From Usnea hakonensis (Eukaryota; Ascomycota; Lecanoromycetes; Lecanorales; Parmeliaceae): a stretch of 64,000 nucleotides of DNA. A program made the translations under genes and the position numbers. Under the pieces are notes generated by a model. That model saw only the letters and a program-made list of their open reading frames with translations, had not been told where the DNA came from and did not search any database. Where the stretch lies: positions 54,055 through 118,054 of the forward strand of contig BLJB01000383.1 in assembly GCA_013423325.1 (NCBI GenBank), read 5' to 3'. Shown here in pieces: positions 1 to 10,592 of this stretch; within the stretch, counting starts at the first letter, position 1, and every line of letters begins with the position of its first letter.

Positions 1-3000
1 ACTCCAGAGCACTTTCCGAGAGTCTCAACGCATTGTCAAAATTTTGTTGAGCGCTGTATACCAGCGCGAGGTGATTCCTGACGTTCAATGTTATTGCGTT
101 TTGCAGGCCGTAAACTTCCTTCGCAGTATCAAGGCACGAAATGCAAATCTCTTCTGCCTCATTCAACTTCTCTTGCCTCCAATAGCTCTCAGCCAGAAAT
201 AATCTACAATTAAGAGTCCAGATATCACTAGGGCCAAAGACTTTTTCGAACATTGGTATAGCTGAAAAAATCTCGCTTTCGGCTTCTTTGAACTTAGACT
301 GTCGAAGTAACGCCTTAGATAGATAGTTGAATGCATTAAGAGTAATGACATTCTCAATACCAAGAAACTTTCTACTCATCTCCCAAACTCTGGCGCTTCG
401 CTTTTCAGCCTCTTCATACTTACCCATGAGGTTTTCGACATGCGCTAACAAATTTGCAGAGGCCAAGAAATCCGGATGTTCGTTAGCTGATACCTTTCCA
501 CGTACTTGGACTACGTATTTCAATCGCTTCTCCGCCTCTTCGTAAAGACCCAAGCTTACATATGACAAAGCAAGATTATGCATGGAGTTTAAAGTTGCTC
601 TGTCGTCTAGCCCCCACTTTTTCTGCACGTGTTTCACGATTGACTCTCGGAGATCCTTAGCTTCATCTAATTGGCCAAGCATATCCTTGGCGCAAGCTAA
701 TGTAGCCGAGGCAGAAAGTACTTCGTCTGCATCATCATCAAAGTGATGTTTGAAAACTTGAACTGCAAGTGTTGCTCTTTTCTGAGCCAGGCCATGATTT
801 TCGCTTCTTGTATTTAGATACCAGGCCGTTGCGTCCAGTAAGTTTGCATGTTCTATGCTCATATCTTTCGAATTCTTTACGTAGAGCAACACCTCGTCAG
901 CGTGAGACATCAAAACCTCGCAAATCGGCCAATGTTGCGCTTGGCCTCCTTGTCGCGGGAATTGAAACGCGACCCGCTCAATCGCGCGCTCTCTCCATGT
1001 TTGGTCGGACCCTTCGTTCTGGAGCCAATGCTGCATTGCTGTTTGCACAAGTCTGTGCATCTCAAAGCTATTCTCTCCAATTTCTCTCCGGATGAGAGAA
1101 AAGCTTAGGAGAGGATTGATCACTTCGGGGAAATCAAAGTCCTCAATGTCTCCTTGGAGTAAAAGCTGTGGGATAGCTTGTCGATTCAGGTATGACATAA
1201 GAGACAGTAGCCCAGCCGATTCAGGAGACTTCTCGCGAATCTGGATGAAGGATAGCTCCCAGGATGTTATGACTGCATTTGGCACCTCGGGGTCTCGCCT
1301 CATGTCTACTTTGCCCTTGTTGAGCAGAGCTGCTTGATCCTTGTCACTGCGACGGAACTTTGTGAGATACAAGGATATTGAAATTGTCGAAATCTCTTTG
1401 ATGTACGCACTAGCCTGGGAAATGGCTAGAGGTACTTTTTCCAACTCTTCCACAAGCTCAGACGCTTCCCCTTCAACGGCATTCGGCAGTCTTTGTCGAA
1501 GCAGGTGGACAGCTTCTCTCGTGCTCATCTCTTCGACTTTAATGGGTGTACTGCAGTGTCCCGCCAGATCTAGTGCGCAGGTGTGATCACGAGTTGTTAT
1601 CAGCACTGCTCCGTGTTGGAATTGCGGTATGAAATCGTATAAGCGGCGCTGGACAAGATTCCCACTGGTTCCATTTGCCGCTTGTGGCACGTCTAGGAGC
1701 ACCTTAGCGTCATCTGCATTGTCGAGAATCAAGAGCCAAGGACCATTCGCCGGATCTGATAGCCACTTTGACACAGATTGTAGTACCCCGGCCTTCCCTC
1801 TTTCAGTCTCTGGAATCTCAAGTGCCGTAGCTATGTCATCAAATGATTGCTCAAAGCGCGCCTTACTACTCGCGTGGACCCAGAATGTCGAGATCTGAGC
1901 AGACCTTTCTCTTTGTCGATACGAGTATTCGATGGCAATTTGTGACTTTCTAGTCGCGCTAGTCAGCTCTTACTTCTGGAATGGAGAACGAAAAAGGTAA
2001 AATTTCACCCTATGCCACCAAGGCCATATAATGACGCCCGACGTTGCGACATTGGATTCGCGAAATTTGACTCTAGCTGCGCTAGAATGTCCTCCCGTCC
2101 CACAAATCCGGGATCTTTTGGAAAGGGAACTGTCGAAAAGGTCTTCGCATTCTTTTGGACAGGGGATGACGTGATTCGACCAACCTGGCTCTCTCTATGG
2201 ATTTCCGGGTCCTTTGTAAGATCAAATACAAAGGACATCACTGTTTGGTAAACAGGCTCATCTTCCCCAAATTTGACCATATTCGAGTGGTCCTTACTCA
2301 CAGGTATAGCGTTGAGAAGTGAAGTGCCGGGTGGTATTGCTGAATCTTTGTTCACAAGCACTGCATAAGAATTCTCCGACCTGATCCATGCTCCAGCTGG
2401 GTTTCGCTGGCCAAAGGTTAGCATACCCTTTCGCAAGATGTTGTAATCAATCTACCTCTGTCAATTGCGATTCTGCTGTCTCGTAAAAGACCTTGATGTT
2501 GTCATTCAAGCGCAAGGCTATGTTCGCGAATTGCTGATCGAGATCAGAGAGGAGTTTCGAATCCGTGGAGAGAGTTCTGCTGATCAAGTCCTCGTTTGGT
2601 TGCTTTGCCACCATCGCAAGCAGATGAGAGATTTCCATGCCCTTGTGTGGAACGCCAAAAAATGCCAAGCCTTTTACAGAGTTGAGAATATCTTTTTCTT
2701 CATCGCGACCTTCTTGTTCTAATAGAACCAGTACGCGCTTCACCACAATCCCACCCAGGCTATGCGCCAGTAATACCAAAGGTTTAGCAGATGATAAAGA
2801 CCGACGAATTTCCTTGAGGCTCGCGATCAACGACCATGCAATATCGTCAAGATCCTGGAATGAATGGCTCTTGAAAAGTTTTGTATCGTAGCCATAGATA
2901 AGACTACGAAGCTGGGGTACGTCTTGAGGGAGTCTATCTCGGAGCCACATAAAATGTGAGCCAGATTCTCGGTGTTTCCATGAGCCAAAAGGATGGCTAG

Positions 3001-3378
3001 CTAGGCCCGAGATGGCGACGCAACTTTGAAAGACATGTCAGCCAACTACTATCGCTTCCATTGCGTTGGAGAGACCTACTCTACCGTATGGGGACAGCTT
3101 TGCGGCTCGTTGAGCACAGTAAAACCTCGAAAATGGGTGTCAACGATGATATTTCGCCCACAAAAGGCCTCGGCTTGTAAGGTCCATTCTTCGCTACCAT
3201 TGTTAAAAATAGATGGAATGATTTTGAACGACACTGTAGCGGTCTTTGAGTCTGGCTTTTCCTTCGCCAACGAGAAAACGCGAATGTTGTCAGCCGCTCC
3301 CAGGTCGGGGGCAATCGAAGCCAGAAAGGATGCTGTCGAGCCGCGCTCTTTAAGATAAGATGGTAGTTGTCGAACGCG
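1..3378 (-). CDS. STAND/NLR-like protein: lipase-like hydrolase, NB-ARC and TPR domains (3' end cut by window)
   Basis: Partial gene running off position 1. Exons 3080-3378, 2456-3023, 2009-2406 and 1949-1 join in frame through introns 3024-3079, 2407-2455 and 1950-2008. At least one more 5' exon lies above the acceptor at 3379-3380 and was not resolved. From the N-terminus: a wing of about 100 residues ending DTHFRGFTVLNEP; an alpha/beta-hydrolase (lipase/DUF676-like) region starting VAISGLASHPFGSW, with nucleophile motif AHSLGG; then NB-ARC with P-loop GLGGIGKSQIA, Walker B WLLILDNADD and VLITTRD; then kinesin-light-chain-like TPR repeats to the window edge (pattern LGLYEEAEKRLKYVVQVRGK). 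The P-loop is split by the 59-bp intron. Such fungal NLRs are thought to oligomerise on sensing a ligand through the repeats, and related lipase-type NLRs act in heterokaryon incompatibility. That role is inferred here. About 1,070 residues are visible. Confidence 0.85.
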
Positions 3379-4579
3379 CTAGACTCGAGTCTCATCATTG
3401 TTACCCATAGTGAGAAATTATACTCTGGACCGTCCATCGGCCGCAGCACAAGCACTACGACTGCTCAGGCGTTTTCTGCCTACTCAGACGGAAAATATTT
3501 TGAGGTGCATGTACAAACAGAAGCAGAAATACAACATACCTGATAGCGTGAAGGTCAATCTTCGCTTTTTTTTCAAAAGATTCTATCAGAGATCAGCATG
3601 TTGACCGATTTTTGGCCAATTTCACAGGAGGTGTGGTGGGGCAACGAATGATCACCACCTGCATATGGGGCGCTAAGATCCTTGGCAGCCGCAGCCTATC
3701 AAATCCTACTACGGAATACAGTCAGCAACCTGGATGCATGAACGTATATTCATTGGTCTAAATTCGCTTCAGCCTATCATTCAGTCAGAATTTGCCTGCT
3801 TCTTTGTTAATACTCCAATGGCTTCGGTCGTACACTCCTTTTCAGTCATACTTTCAAGTCCGCACGAACTGGCCCCAATTTCTCAAGTCATTCGTCTCAT
3901 ACAGTGACTCCACACTGCTAAATAATTCCTGCAGACTGTAAAGATGGTAGCTCATGTAGTGAAAAATGGTGTTCATGTGAATTTTAGTGCATGCAGTTAA
4001 TAGTAAAGTGAAAGAATACGCAACAATAGTAAGCTACCTTAGTGGCTCCTGCCGAAAGGCCTTAGGGAAAGAGCAAAACACCTGCAAAACTATGCGCGTA
4101 ATACACACTCTTGGTTCTGCTAGTGGCAGATAATCTACGTCCCTAATCATTAGGTATCATGCTAGATCTCCACATGTGTACAATGCGACATGGCCTTGAC
4201 CTATGGATAATATTCTCCTGAACACTCTTACGGTCAAATACATCAAGTCAACCAGATTTCAAAGCTTTCCCATTCGACTGCACGATACAGGTTCAAGAAG
4301 GCTGTTCGAGCAAAAATAGCCTCTCCAAATCCCAACGTCGACATCCTGCAGCGTCCAAATCCACCAACAAAGCAATGCAACCCCCAACATGACTAATTCA
4401 CATTACCAGAACTGACGCGTTGATTCAAAAAGAGGCCTCCGGGTGACTACTTTGCGCCACCCTCGTCTCCATCTCTAGCATCCTAGCACACCATCCTAAC
4501 ATCTAACCAGCCCAAGACTACTCTCCACCGACCCCAGAATCCCGAACCCCCTCCTCCAGCCCTCAATTCTCAGTCTGTA

Positions 4580-4825
4580 TTATAACACCGGTTGCAATTT
4601 CTTGCTCCCAGTGTAACGCGCAAGAGGCTTTATGATAGGCACCCAGGAACTATGTTTGGATTTTTTATCTGTGGGTACATGGTGTATACCCTCTTCGCTC
4701 TGAGTGCCGGCTTGTTGGTTGGCAGGTTCGGTTTGATCTTGTTGTCCGTTTTGGGCACTTCGAGGGCCTGGTGGTGGATCCTCTAATTCAATCTCTTCAA
4801 TCTCTTCATGCCATGAAAAACACAT
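4580..4825 (-). CDS. Possible small hypothetical protein, 81 aa
   Basis: An ATG-initiated frame on the minus strand encodes an acidic, then polar, peptide starting MCFSWHEEIEEIELEDPPPG and ending in a basic, hydrophobic tail (WVPIIKPLARYTG). There is no signal peptide or clear membrane segment and I recognise no family. The frame extends upstream without ATG through a lysine-rich stretch. It is kept because its composition looks protein-like in a region otherwise free of genes. It could equally be a chance frame. Confidence 0.22.
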   Translation of the reverse strand: MCFSWHEEIEEIELEDPPPGPRSAQNGQQDQTEPANQQAGTQSEEGIHHVPTDKKSKHSSWVPIIKPLARYTGSKKLQPVL

Positions 4826-5433
4826 TGTGGTAGAGGTAGCTAGGTGTCTTTTTCTTTTTTTTGTGAACACGTCAATTCGATGAAGGGAAAAGGTAATCGG
4901 AAAGTCGGATGCATCTACTTTATAAGATTCAGGCTGCAGCCATCAGCTGGTATGTTTCCTCACGGCCCAAAGGCAAACAAGGCATCAATCCAATGGGTTT
5001 GCCAATAATGTCTAAAAAAGAATCGAAGGTTAAAAAAGTCCCGGGCGTTTTCGCATCGTACGATACTCAACGGATCTTATATCATCCCCGCAAACAGACC
5101 GGAGAGCTACCCGTTCTTGACAGGGCAAACAAAGCTGAGACATGGATCACATGGCATAGCCGCGGGTTGGAAAGAAAACGAGCGGATGGGAGGATCGTGT
5201 GAAAAGAAATAGATAAACAAAGGGAACCAAAGGAAAGCACTTCACTCAGCAAGAATCTATTCTTTCTTCTCACATGCAAAGCAAATAGTGGAGACGAGGT
5301 TTTCAACTTTAGGACATGAGGCCCAGTACTGACATGGAAAACAATCCTCTGCCTCAGTCCAGATTGGACTCATCTGATCTCTGCTTAATATACGTGTCAA
5401 TATTTCGAGACAACGAATCTCTCCTTACTATTG

Positions 5434-5789
5434 CTACAGACCCCTGACTTGTTGCATACCAATACCTCTCGCTAGCACTGTCTGAATACGCCTCACATAA
5501 GGTCGATCCCCAAGCTTGTCCTGACCGAGTCGGACCTCCACCCACCCTACAACTTCGACACCTGCTACCTCACCTTTCTCCCCGGAGCCTTTGCCCTTCC
5601 CGCCAAAAGACCGCCTACAACCCGCTCGCATCATCACATCTCTCTGCGCGCCGTCGCTCTCTACCGCACAGCGCACTTCCTCGAACCGCAACCCCCAATA
5701 TAGCAAGAAGCTTAGCGCCGCAACAAACACAGTATGAGGAACAGTCTAACGATGATGACGGCAGGTGGCAGGCCTATACCAGGTGACAT
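5434..5789 (-). pseudogene. Possible broken small membrane protein
   Basis: An ATG at 5789 opens a short frame with a hydrophobic stretch (PPAVIIVRLFLILCLL) that stops just after 5720. The adjacent frame carries on as FVAALSFLLYWGLRFEEV followed by about 80 residues of polar, glycine-rich sequence to a stop at 5434. Read together they look like one N-terminal membrane anchor interrupted by a frame change, because no intron of normal length fits between them. The family is not recognised. It may be a decayed gene, an unseen splice or two chance frames. Confidence 0.2.
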
Positions 5790-6480
5790 GTATATGGGAG
5801 AGCCAGCAGCGAGCGGTATCAACCTCACATGGATCGCAAGGCTTCTCAGTCAAATCGGTCCGCCTGGAACAAAAACCATGCCTAAGAACCAATATCTCGC
5901 CGGCGTACGAGGAATGAAACTGATGAGAGGTTGATGGGAAGGTAAAGCAAGTTTGAATTCGGGTGCCACAGACGAGGTGCATCACCATTAGCTGAGAATA
6001 TACATCGTCTTTCGATGGATCAAAACATAGCGACTAGCCTATCTCAAGGTGCTCCTGCCTTTCGGATTTGAGTGCAGCATGCTCGAACCAGTATTGTTAT
6101 GTGCTATTTGATGAAACAATTCACCTCTCACTTGAGACTCGCTACACACGAGGTTTCTACGAGGGGTGTTTCATAAGTATGGTCACAGTGCTCCGTCGGT
6201 TGAGTGGTAGAGTTTTTGCTTTAGTGATATTGCCAGCTGCGAGTATAGGTCTATTGTAGAGGTAATATCACAAATATGACGGGAAATCTGAAGGGATTCC
6301 GAGTCTTGGCGCTGACTTGACACTAATCCTCATCCGGCTAGCTTCCGCCAAGCTCACAGCTCAATCTCCTGGAAAAACTTGACAACCTTCCACCTCATCC
6401 ATCACGTCCAGCAACAATCCCATCAGACACCGTCCTCAAACACATCTCCGCTCCTCAATTGACATCCCAAAATTTCAGCC

Positions 6481-7059
6481 ATGTCTTCGGCACGGTTCAT
6501 GGCCCCCAAGGTCGCCTCAATGCTTGGCTCCGCGTCTGCCGGTGCCGCACGCCCTGCACTCCGCAGCACAACTAAGCTGCAATTCAACAACCCTCAACGA
6601 GCCATCTCTGGTATTTTACCTTTCCTCTCACCAAGCAGACTGTAGCGCCGTCGCTGCGAATACGAGCCCATGCTGATTGACACGTTCTACTGCTTAGGAA
6701 TGGGCCGCTCCCTCCAGCACAACAATGCCGCAAAATCCCCCTTCCAGACCCTCAAGCGTCAACAAGTCAGCAACGCCTTCAAGACTTCCTTCGCGCCTCA
6801 AATGGTCCGCCCATTCTCCTCCGAGCTCGCCGAAGCCTTGGTCATTGCCGGCGGAAACATTGGTACGGGTATGGCTACAATCGGTCTTGCTGGTGCCGGT
6901 GCTGGTATCGGAACGGTGTTTGGGGCTCTGATCACCGGTGTGGCACGCAACCCGAGTATGAGGGGACAACTGTTCGCGTACGCCATTCTGGGTTTTGCCT
7001 TTGCCGAGGCTACCGGATTGTTCGCGCTCATGGTGGCATTCATGATCCGCTTTACTTAA
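6481..7059 (+). CDS. ATP9: Mitochondrial F1Fo ATP synthase subunit c (subunit 9), nuclear encoded
   Basis: Exons 6481-6610 and 6698-7059 with an 87-bp intron (6611-6697) give 163 residues. The first half is a basic, Ser/Ala-rich mitochondrial presequence beginning MSSARFMAPKVASMLGSASA. The mature hairpin starts near FSSELAEAL. Helix 1 carries the glycine-rich packing motif (ATIGLAGAGAGIGTVF), the polar loop is ARNPSMRGQ, and helix 2 holds the proton-binding glutamate in FAFAEATGLF (about residue 147). It forms the rotating c-ring of the Fo motor in the inner membrane. In filamentous fungi this gene is often nuclear, as here; some species also keep a mitochondrial copy. The phase join restores SGMGRS across the intron. 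It lies alone between unrelated genes. Confidence 0.97.
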
Positions 7060-7875
7060 AAAGATGGGTTGTTTTGAAAATAGTACTAGAGGATGGTGCG
7101 AGTGGAGGGTCCTCTGGTGTATGCTGGTCTTTGTGATGCGCTTGCCTGTTGGTGGGGAGGGGGAAGATGTGCAGATACTGTGGCATAGGTCTAGCTTCAA
7201 TCGTTGTAATTCTACTCATTAGACATAGATTCGCCAAGAGGATGTCAATGAAAGAGCCTGATCTTGTCACAGAACTGTCTGTTATCTATGTAGGCAGCAT
7301 TACAGATCAAATGTACTCTATGACTGCGAACCGGTCAAGCACCCTTTGGGCCGCCAAGAGAAAATCGAGTGTCCTTCGTTGACGAACTTTGGCAGAGGAC
7401 CCTGCAAATCTCGTCACAGGCCAACGTCTATCTCGATATCTTGAATAGCGAGTGCCACAATCTAGTATTCTGCTCAACGACGCATTTCATTGATCGAGAA
7501 ACCCATCTGAGATTGCTTAAATGAGACGAAATCGGCTCGTGGGCGATGGCGAAGTAGGATCTTTTCTGACCAACGACACGGACTCTACGCTCAATGTCCT
7601 TTACCTCGCATTTAACAGCATCTACATGCCTTACCTCGAAGATGATCCAGTGCACACCTCTCTATTTGACAGTCTCTACTCGTTAAAGAACGTGGACAAA
7701 TGATTCGCGCGTAGATCGCAGTAATATAGGCGGTCTCTCAATTAGCCACTCGCTTGGAGCGGAAGAATCAAATTGTACATTGTCGGCTACCATTCTGCAA
7801 CGACCTCTATCATTATCCTCATAATGGTCAATTCGCAGTCATTGAGTGCTATCTCAAGGCATTGTACATCAAGCT
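7060..7875. other. Intergenic DNA
   Basis: The ATP9 3' region and the promoter of the secreted-protein gene. Short frames exist (for example 7521-7703, plus strand) but none shows a family motif or a signal peptide. No repeat or RNA gene was seen. Confidence 0.5.
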
Positions 7876-9013
7876 ATGTTTTTTCCAAGCCCTCTTCTGC
7901 TAGTGCTATACTTTGGCTTCTTCATCTCAGCCAACCCATTTCGACCAAGAGAAGACAGCGTACTGGTACCAAGGCTCTCAGCAACACCCCTCATCGTAAA
8001 GCCAACATTACCCTCAAACACATCAATCCCAGCGCTCAACGGGTCCGCAGAAAACAGATTCAACGTCCACTGCGACGGCGCAACATACGGCTACAATCCC
8101 AACATCATCGACTGCGAGCAAGCCGTAGATTACCTAATACCAGACACGACCATCTGGACATTTGGCCAACGGCACACGGGCTTGCCCGAAGAAACCGTGC
8201 CTCTTCCATACCGAGTCATGGGCGACAGAGGACTATGCTACTTCCAAGCGATTTTAGTGGCAGACGCTACTACCGCCAGGGCAAGTATAGGTATGCTACG
8301 TCGAGCCGCGCAAGCTCTTGTGTTACAATGCGCCGCCGGAGGCGAGTCGCAAGGCGGGATTGTAACAAACATAGGTAAGAAACTTGCCAAGACCATCGCA
8401 GACGGTGCTTTACGAGGTCGTATTCCGATCTGCATACCTTGACTGACATCTCCAGGTGGCGACAACAGGCTAGCCGTGATACTGGGAAAGTACCATTTAC
8501 CAGCAACCTGCCACAGCACAATGCCATCATGGGAGTCGTGCAGAGTGATCCTGTATGACATGTCTGCCGACAAAGTACCACGAATCTTCGGTCCCAGCAG
8601 CGATCCCACAGTCACCGAAAACCTTCCCCACAAGATCCTTTCACGTGAGTGTAACGATTCCCCACCATCTTGCTCGCTATGCGTCCTGACAAGATCTTTC
8701 GAAAAAGCGGACTTGGTATGTTCCGTCAACGTATTCACCAATGGCCAACCCGACGTGCTGTCATACTATGAGATATGGGAAGCCGTGGTCGCAGTATTTT
8801 CCGTTTGCACACGCTACGGAAAGCCCGGTAGCTTAAGAGGGCTCGGTAAGTTCTTGTGCACATACATGGACCATAGTAGAGCAACCTGACTAATCCCTTG
8901 GCCTAGGTGAACACGGGGACGTGTTCGTCTCCACGAGTACAAAGCAGCGGCTTGAGATACCCAGCAATTTTTCCGGGGATTCCATCTCAGAGATCGTAGC
9001 CCCTGATTCTTGA
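7876..9013 (+). CDS. Secreted cysteine-containing protein of unknown function, 331 aa
   Basis: Exons 7876-8374, 8456-8845 and 8907-9013 (introns of 81 and 61 bp) give 331 residues. The ATG at 7876 opens a signal peptide (MFFPSPLLLVLYFGFFISA) followed by RPRED, a possible processing site. The mature part has conserved-looking blocks: CDGATYGYNP, DCEQAVDYL, GDRGLCYFQAIL, LVLQCAAGGESQGGIVTNIG and GDNRLAVILG, then MPSWESCRVIL and YEIWEAVVAVFSVC. Intron 1 splits the GG of NIGGDN, which supports the join. I know this architecture only as an unnamed family of ascomycete secreted proteins; no enzyme motif is seen. The roughly even spacing of cysteines suggests disulfides. An extracellular or host-facing role is possible but not shown. 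Confidence 0.85.
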
Positions 9014-10592
9014 AGGGGTGTTGTGCAGTGGCATCTGTGTCAAGACGAGAAAAAGACAATACGCATGACAATCAGCTTAAGGCTTTAAAATCTCCTCCCT
9101 ACATCAAACATTAACTCAATCCATAGCTACCATCTCGGCGGCGACAATCCATACATCATACTCATCGCACCAGTCGTACAAAATCCATCTCAAAAACAAA
9201 ACATCCCCTTCTTTATCAGCTACTCCCCCCAACTTTTCCCCCCTCTAAATCCTATATCCTCCAAAATAGACGCCAAACCCACAGCCCCTACCCACACTCT
9301 CTTACCTAATCAATTAAACGCACGTTTAAAATTCTAACTTCCAAAAGAAAAGGTCTAAAGTATATTATAGCACGACCGAACTTCTTCGCACTCTTCAAAA
9401 GCTAAGTTCGCTAGAGTAGATAGAGGCTTAACTATAACGGCACTTAGTTTAAGAGCTAATCTGAAAGATATTTTAGTTGGTTTATTACTACCCCAACACC
9501 GCTTCATCGCCCAATCCCCCCCGTCCCAAACACCCTCTTCCTCTTCCCCTTCCCTCATCACCCCCCCTCCAACCCCCGCCCTCCCCTATCGCATCGCGTA
9601 GCAAATCCAACCTTTCATATTCCACTATGAAAGAAAAGGATTCCGCCGTCCGCGCGAGGAGAATGGGAATGGGTGGGTGGGTGGGAATGGGTGGGTGCTG
9701 TTAGTATAGGATAGGATAGAGCTAGGATGGGATAGGAGAGGGGGGGGATAGGAAGGAGGGAGGGAGGGTTTATTGGAGGGAGGTAGAAGGGGGAGAGGGG
9801 GAATGGGATAGGAGGGGGATAGGGATAGGAAGGAGGGAGGGGTTATTGGAGGGAGGGAGCACTGGAGTTTTGGGAGTGGGAGTGTGGGATCTCGGTGAGA
9901 AGACGAGACCAGTCAACGCAGTATTCCCCGCTCTCCCACCGCAATGAACTCCCACCGGTGTTCGACCTCCCCGGTCAAGTTCAGGACATTTCACGATGAT
10001 AAAGGGCGAAGAGCCGGGTTCCACCCGCCAAGATAGTCCAGGTTAGATAAACATTTCGTGACCAATACACAGACATCCGGGCTTTCTCTGGAAGGCCCAG
10101 GACAGCGAGGCCATCGCATTCCTAAGTAGCAATGACCAAGCCAACACAAACTCGTCCTTCGATCGATCCGTGTCATCATCTCACAGAAGACAGCCGTTAC
10201 CATCATTCCCGAATCACAACATCATGAAAATTGATTTCCGGAACACATACAAACTCTCCAGGCTAAAGGGCAGGAAGTGTCCTCTGCTCAGAGAGTCTGA
10301 TAGAATATGCGGCTCATTATACAACGCACATCACTTTTGTGATCCTCTCAAATGAGAAAAAGCACACCAGTACCCCGAGAGCCCTTAACATAAACGAGGG
10401 CCATCGAATGAAGAGCGAACTTTCGAGAATCCCCATTCTTCTAACTCGGCGTGTCAAGCCCCTTGTGCTTGTTAAAAAGGCGGATATTCTCACGCATAGT
10501 GCAGATACAGCTTGAGCTCGTACCTTCATAAATATCCATCTCCGTCTCTACCCCTCCAAGCAAATCCCCAGATCTTCGTTTAACGCAATTGC
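9014..10592. other. Intergenic low-complexity DNA
   Basis: About 1.6 kb without a supported gene. The stretch 9090-9330 is AT- and C-rich, 9480-9600 is C-rich, and 9658-9860 is a G-rich repeat (listed separately). From 9880 to 10590 the composition is normal, with only chance frames. Confidence 0.5.
9658..9860. repeat. G-rich minisatellite built on GGATAGG/GGAGGGAGG
   Basis: The tract starts with GGGTGGGTGGGTGGGAATGG-type repeats, then GGATAGGATAG. It then holds two near-copies, about 70 bp apart, of a block reading GATAGGAAGGAGGGAGG followed by a TTATTGGAGGGAGG end (9748-9784 and 9825-9860). On the plus strand it has many runs of three or more G, so G-quadruplex formation is plausible. Confidence 0.75.

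Larger units (their letters stand above)
3379..6480. other. Intergenic DNA with no firm gene
   Basis: Three kilobases between the STAND gene and ATP9. The 5' exon and promoter of the STAND gene should lie in about 3379-3600; a strong donor (CAG before GTATGT) reads on the minus strand near 3540 and may end a leader exon. Two weak coding candidates (4580-4825 and 5434-5789, both minus) are listed separately. The rest shows no family signature. The stretch 6340-6480 is CA/CT-rich and serves as the ATP9 leader and promoter. Confidence 0.5.

Noticed and set aside
3024..3079. Apparent frame break between the N-terminal wing and hydrolase region of the first STAND gene
   Set aside because: The donor at 3079 (GTAGGT) rather than the one five bases upstream restores the frame and gives the expected VDCVAISGL junction.
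6186..6262. tRNA-like stretch (CTCCGTCGGTTGAGTGGTAGAG)
   Set aside because: It resembles an A box, but there is no B box (GGTTCGANTCC type) and no closing acceptor stem.
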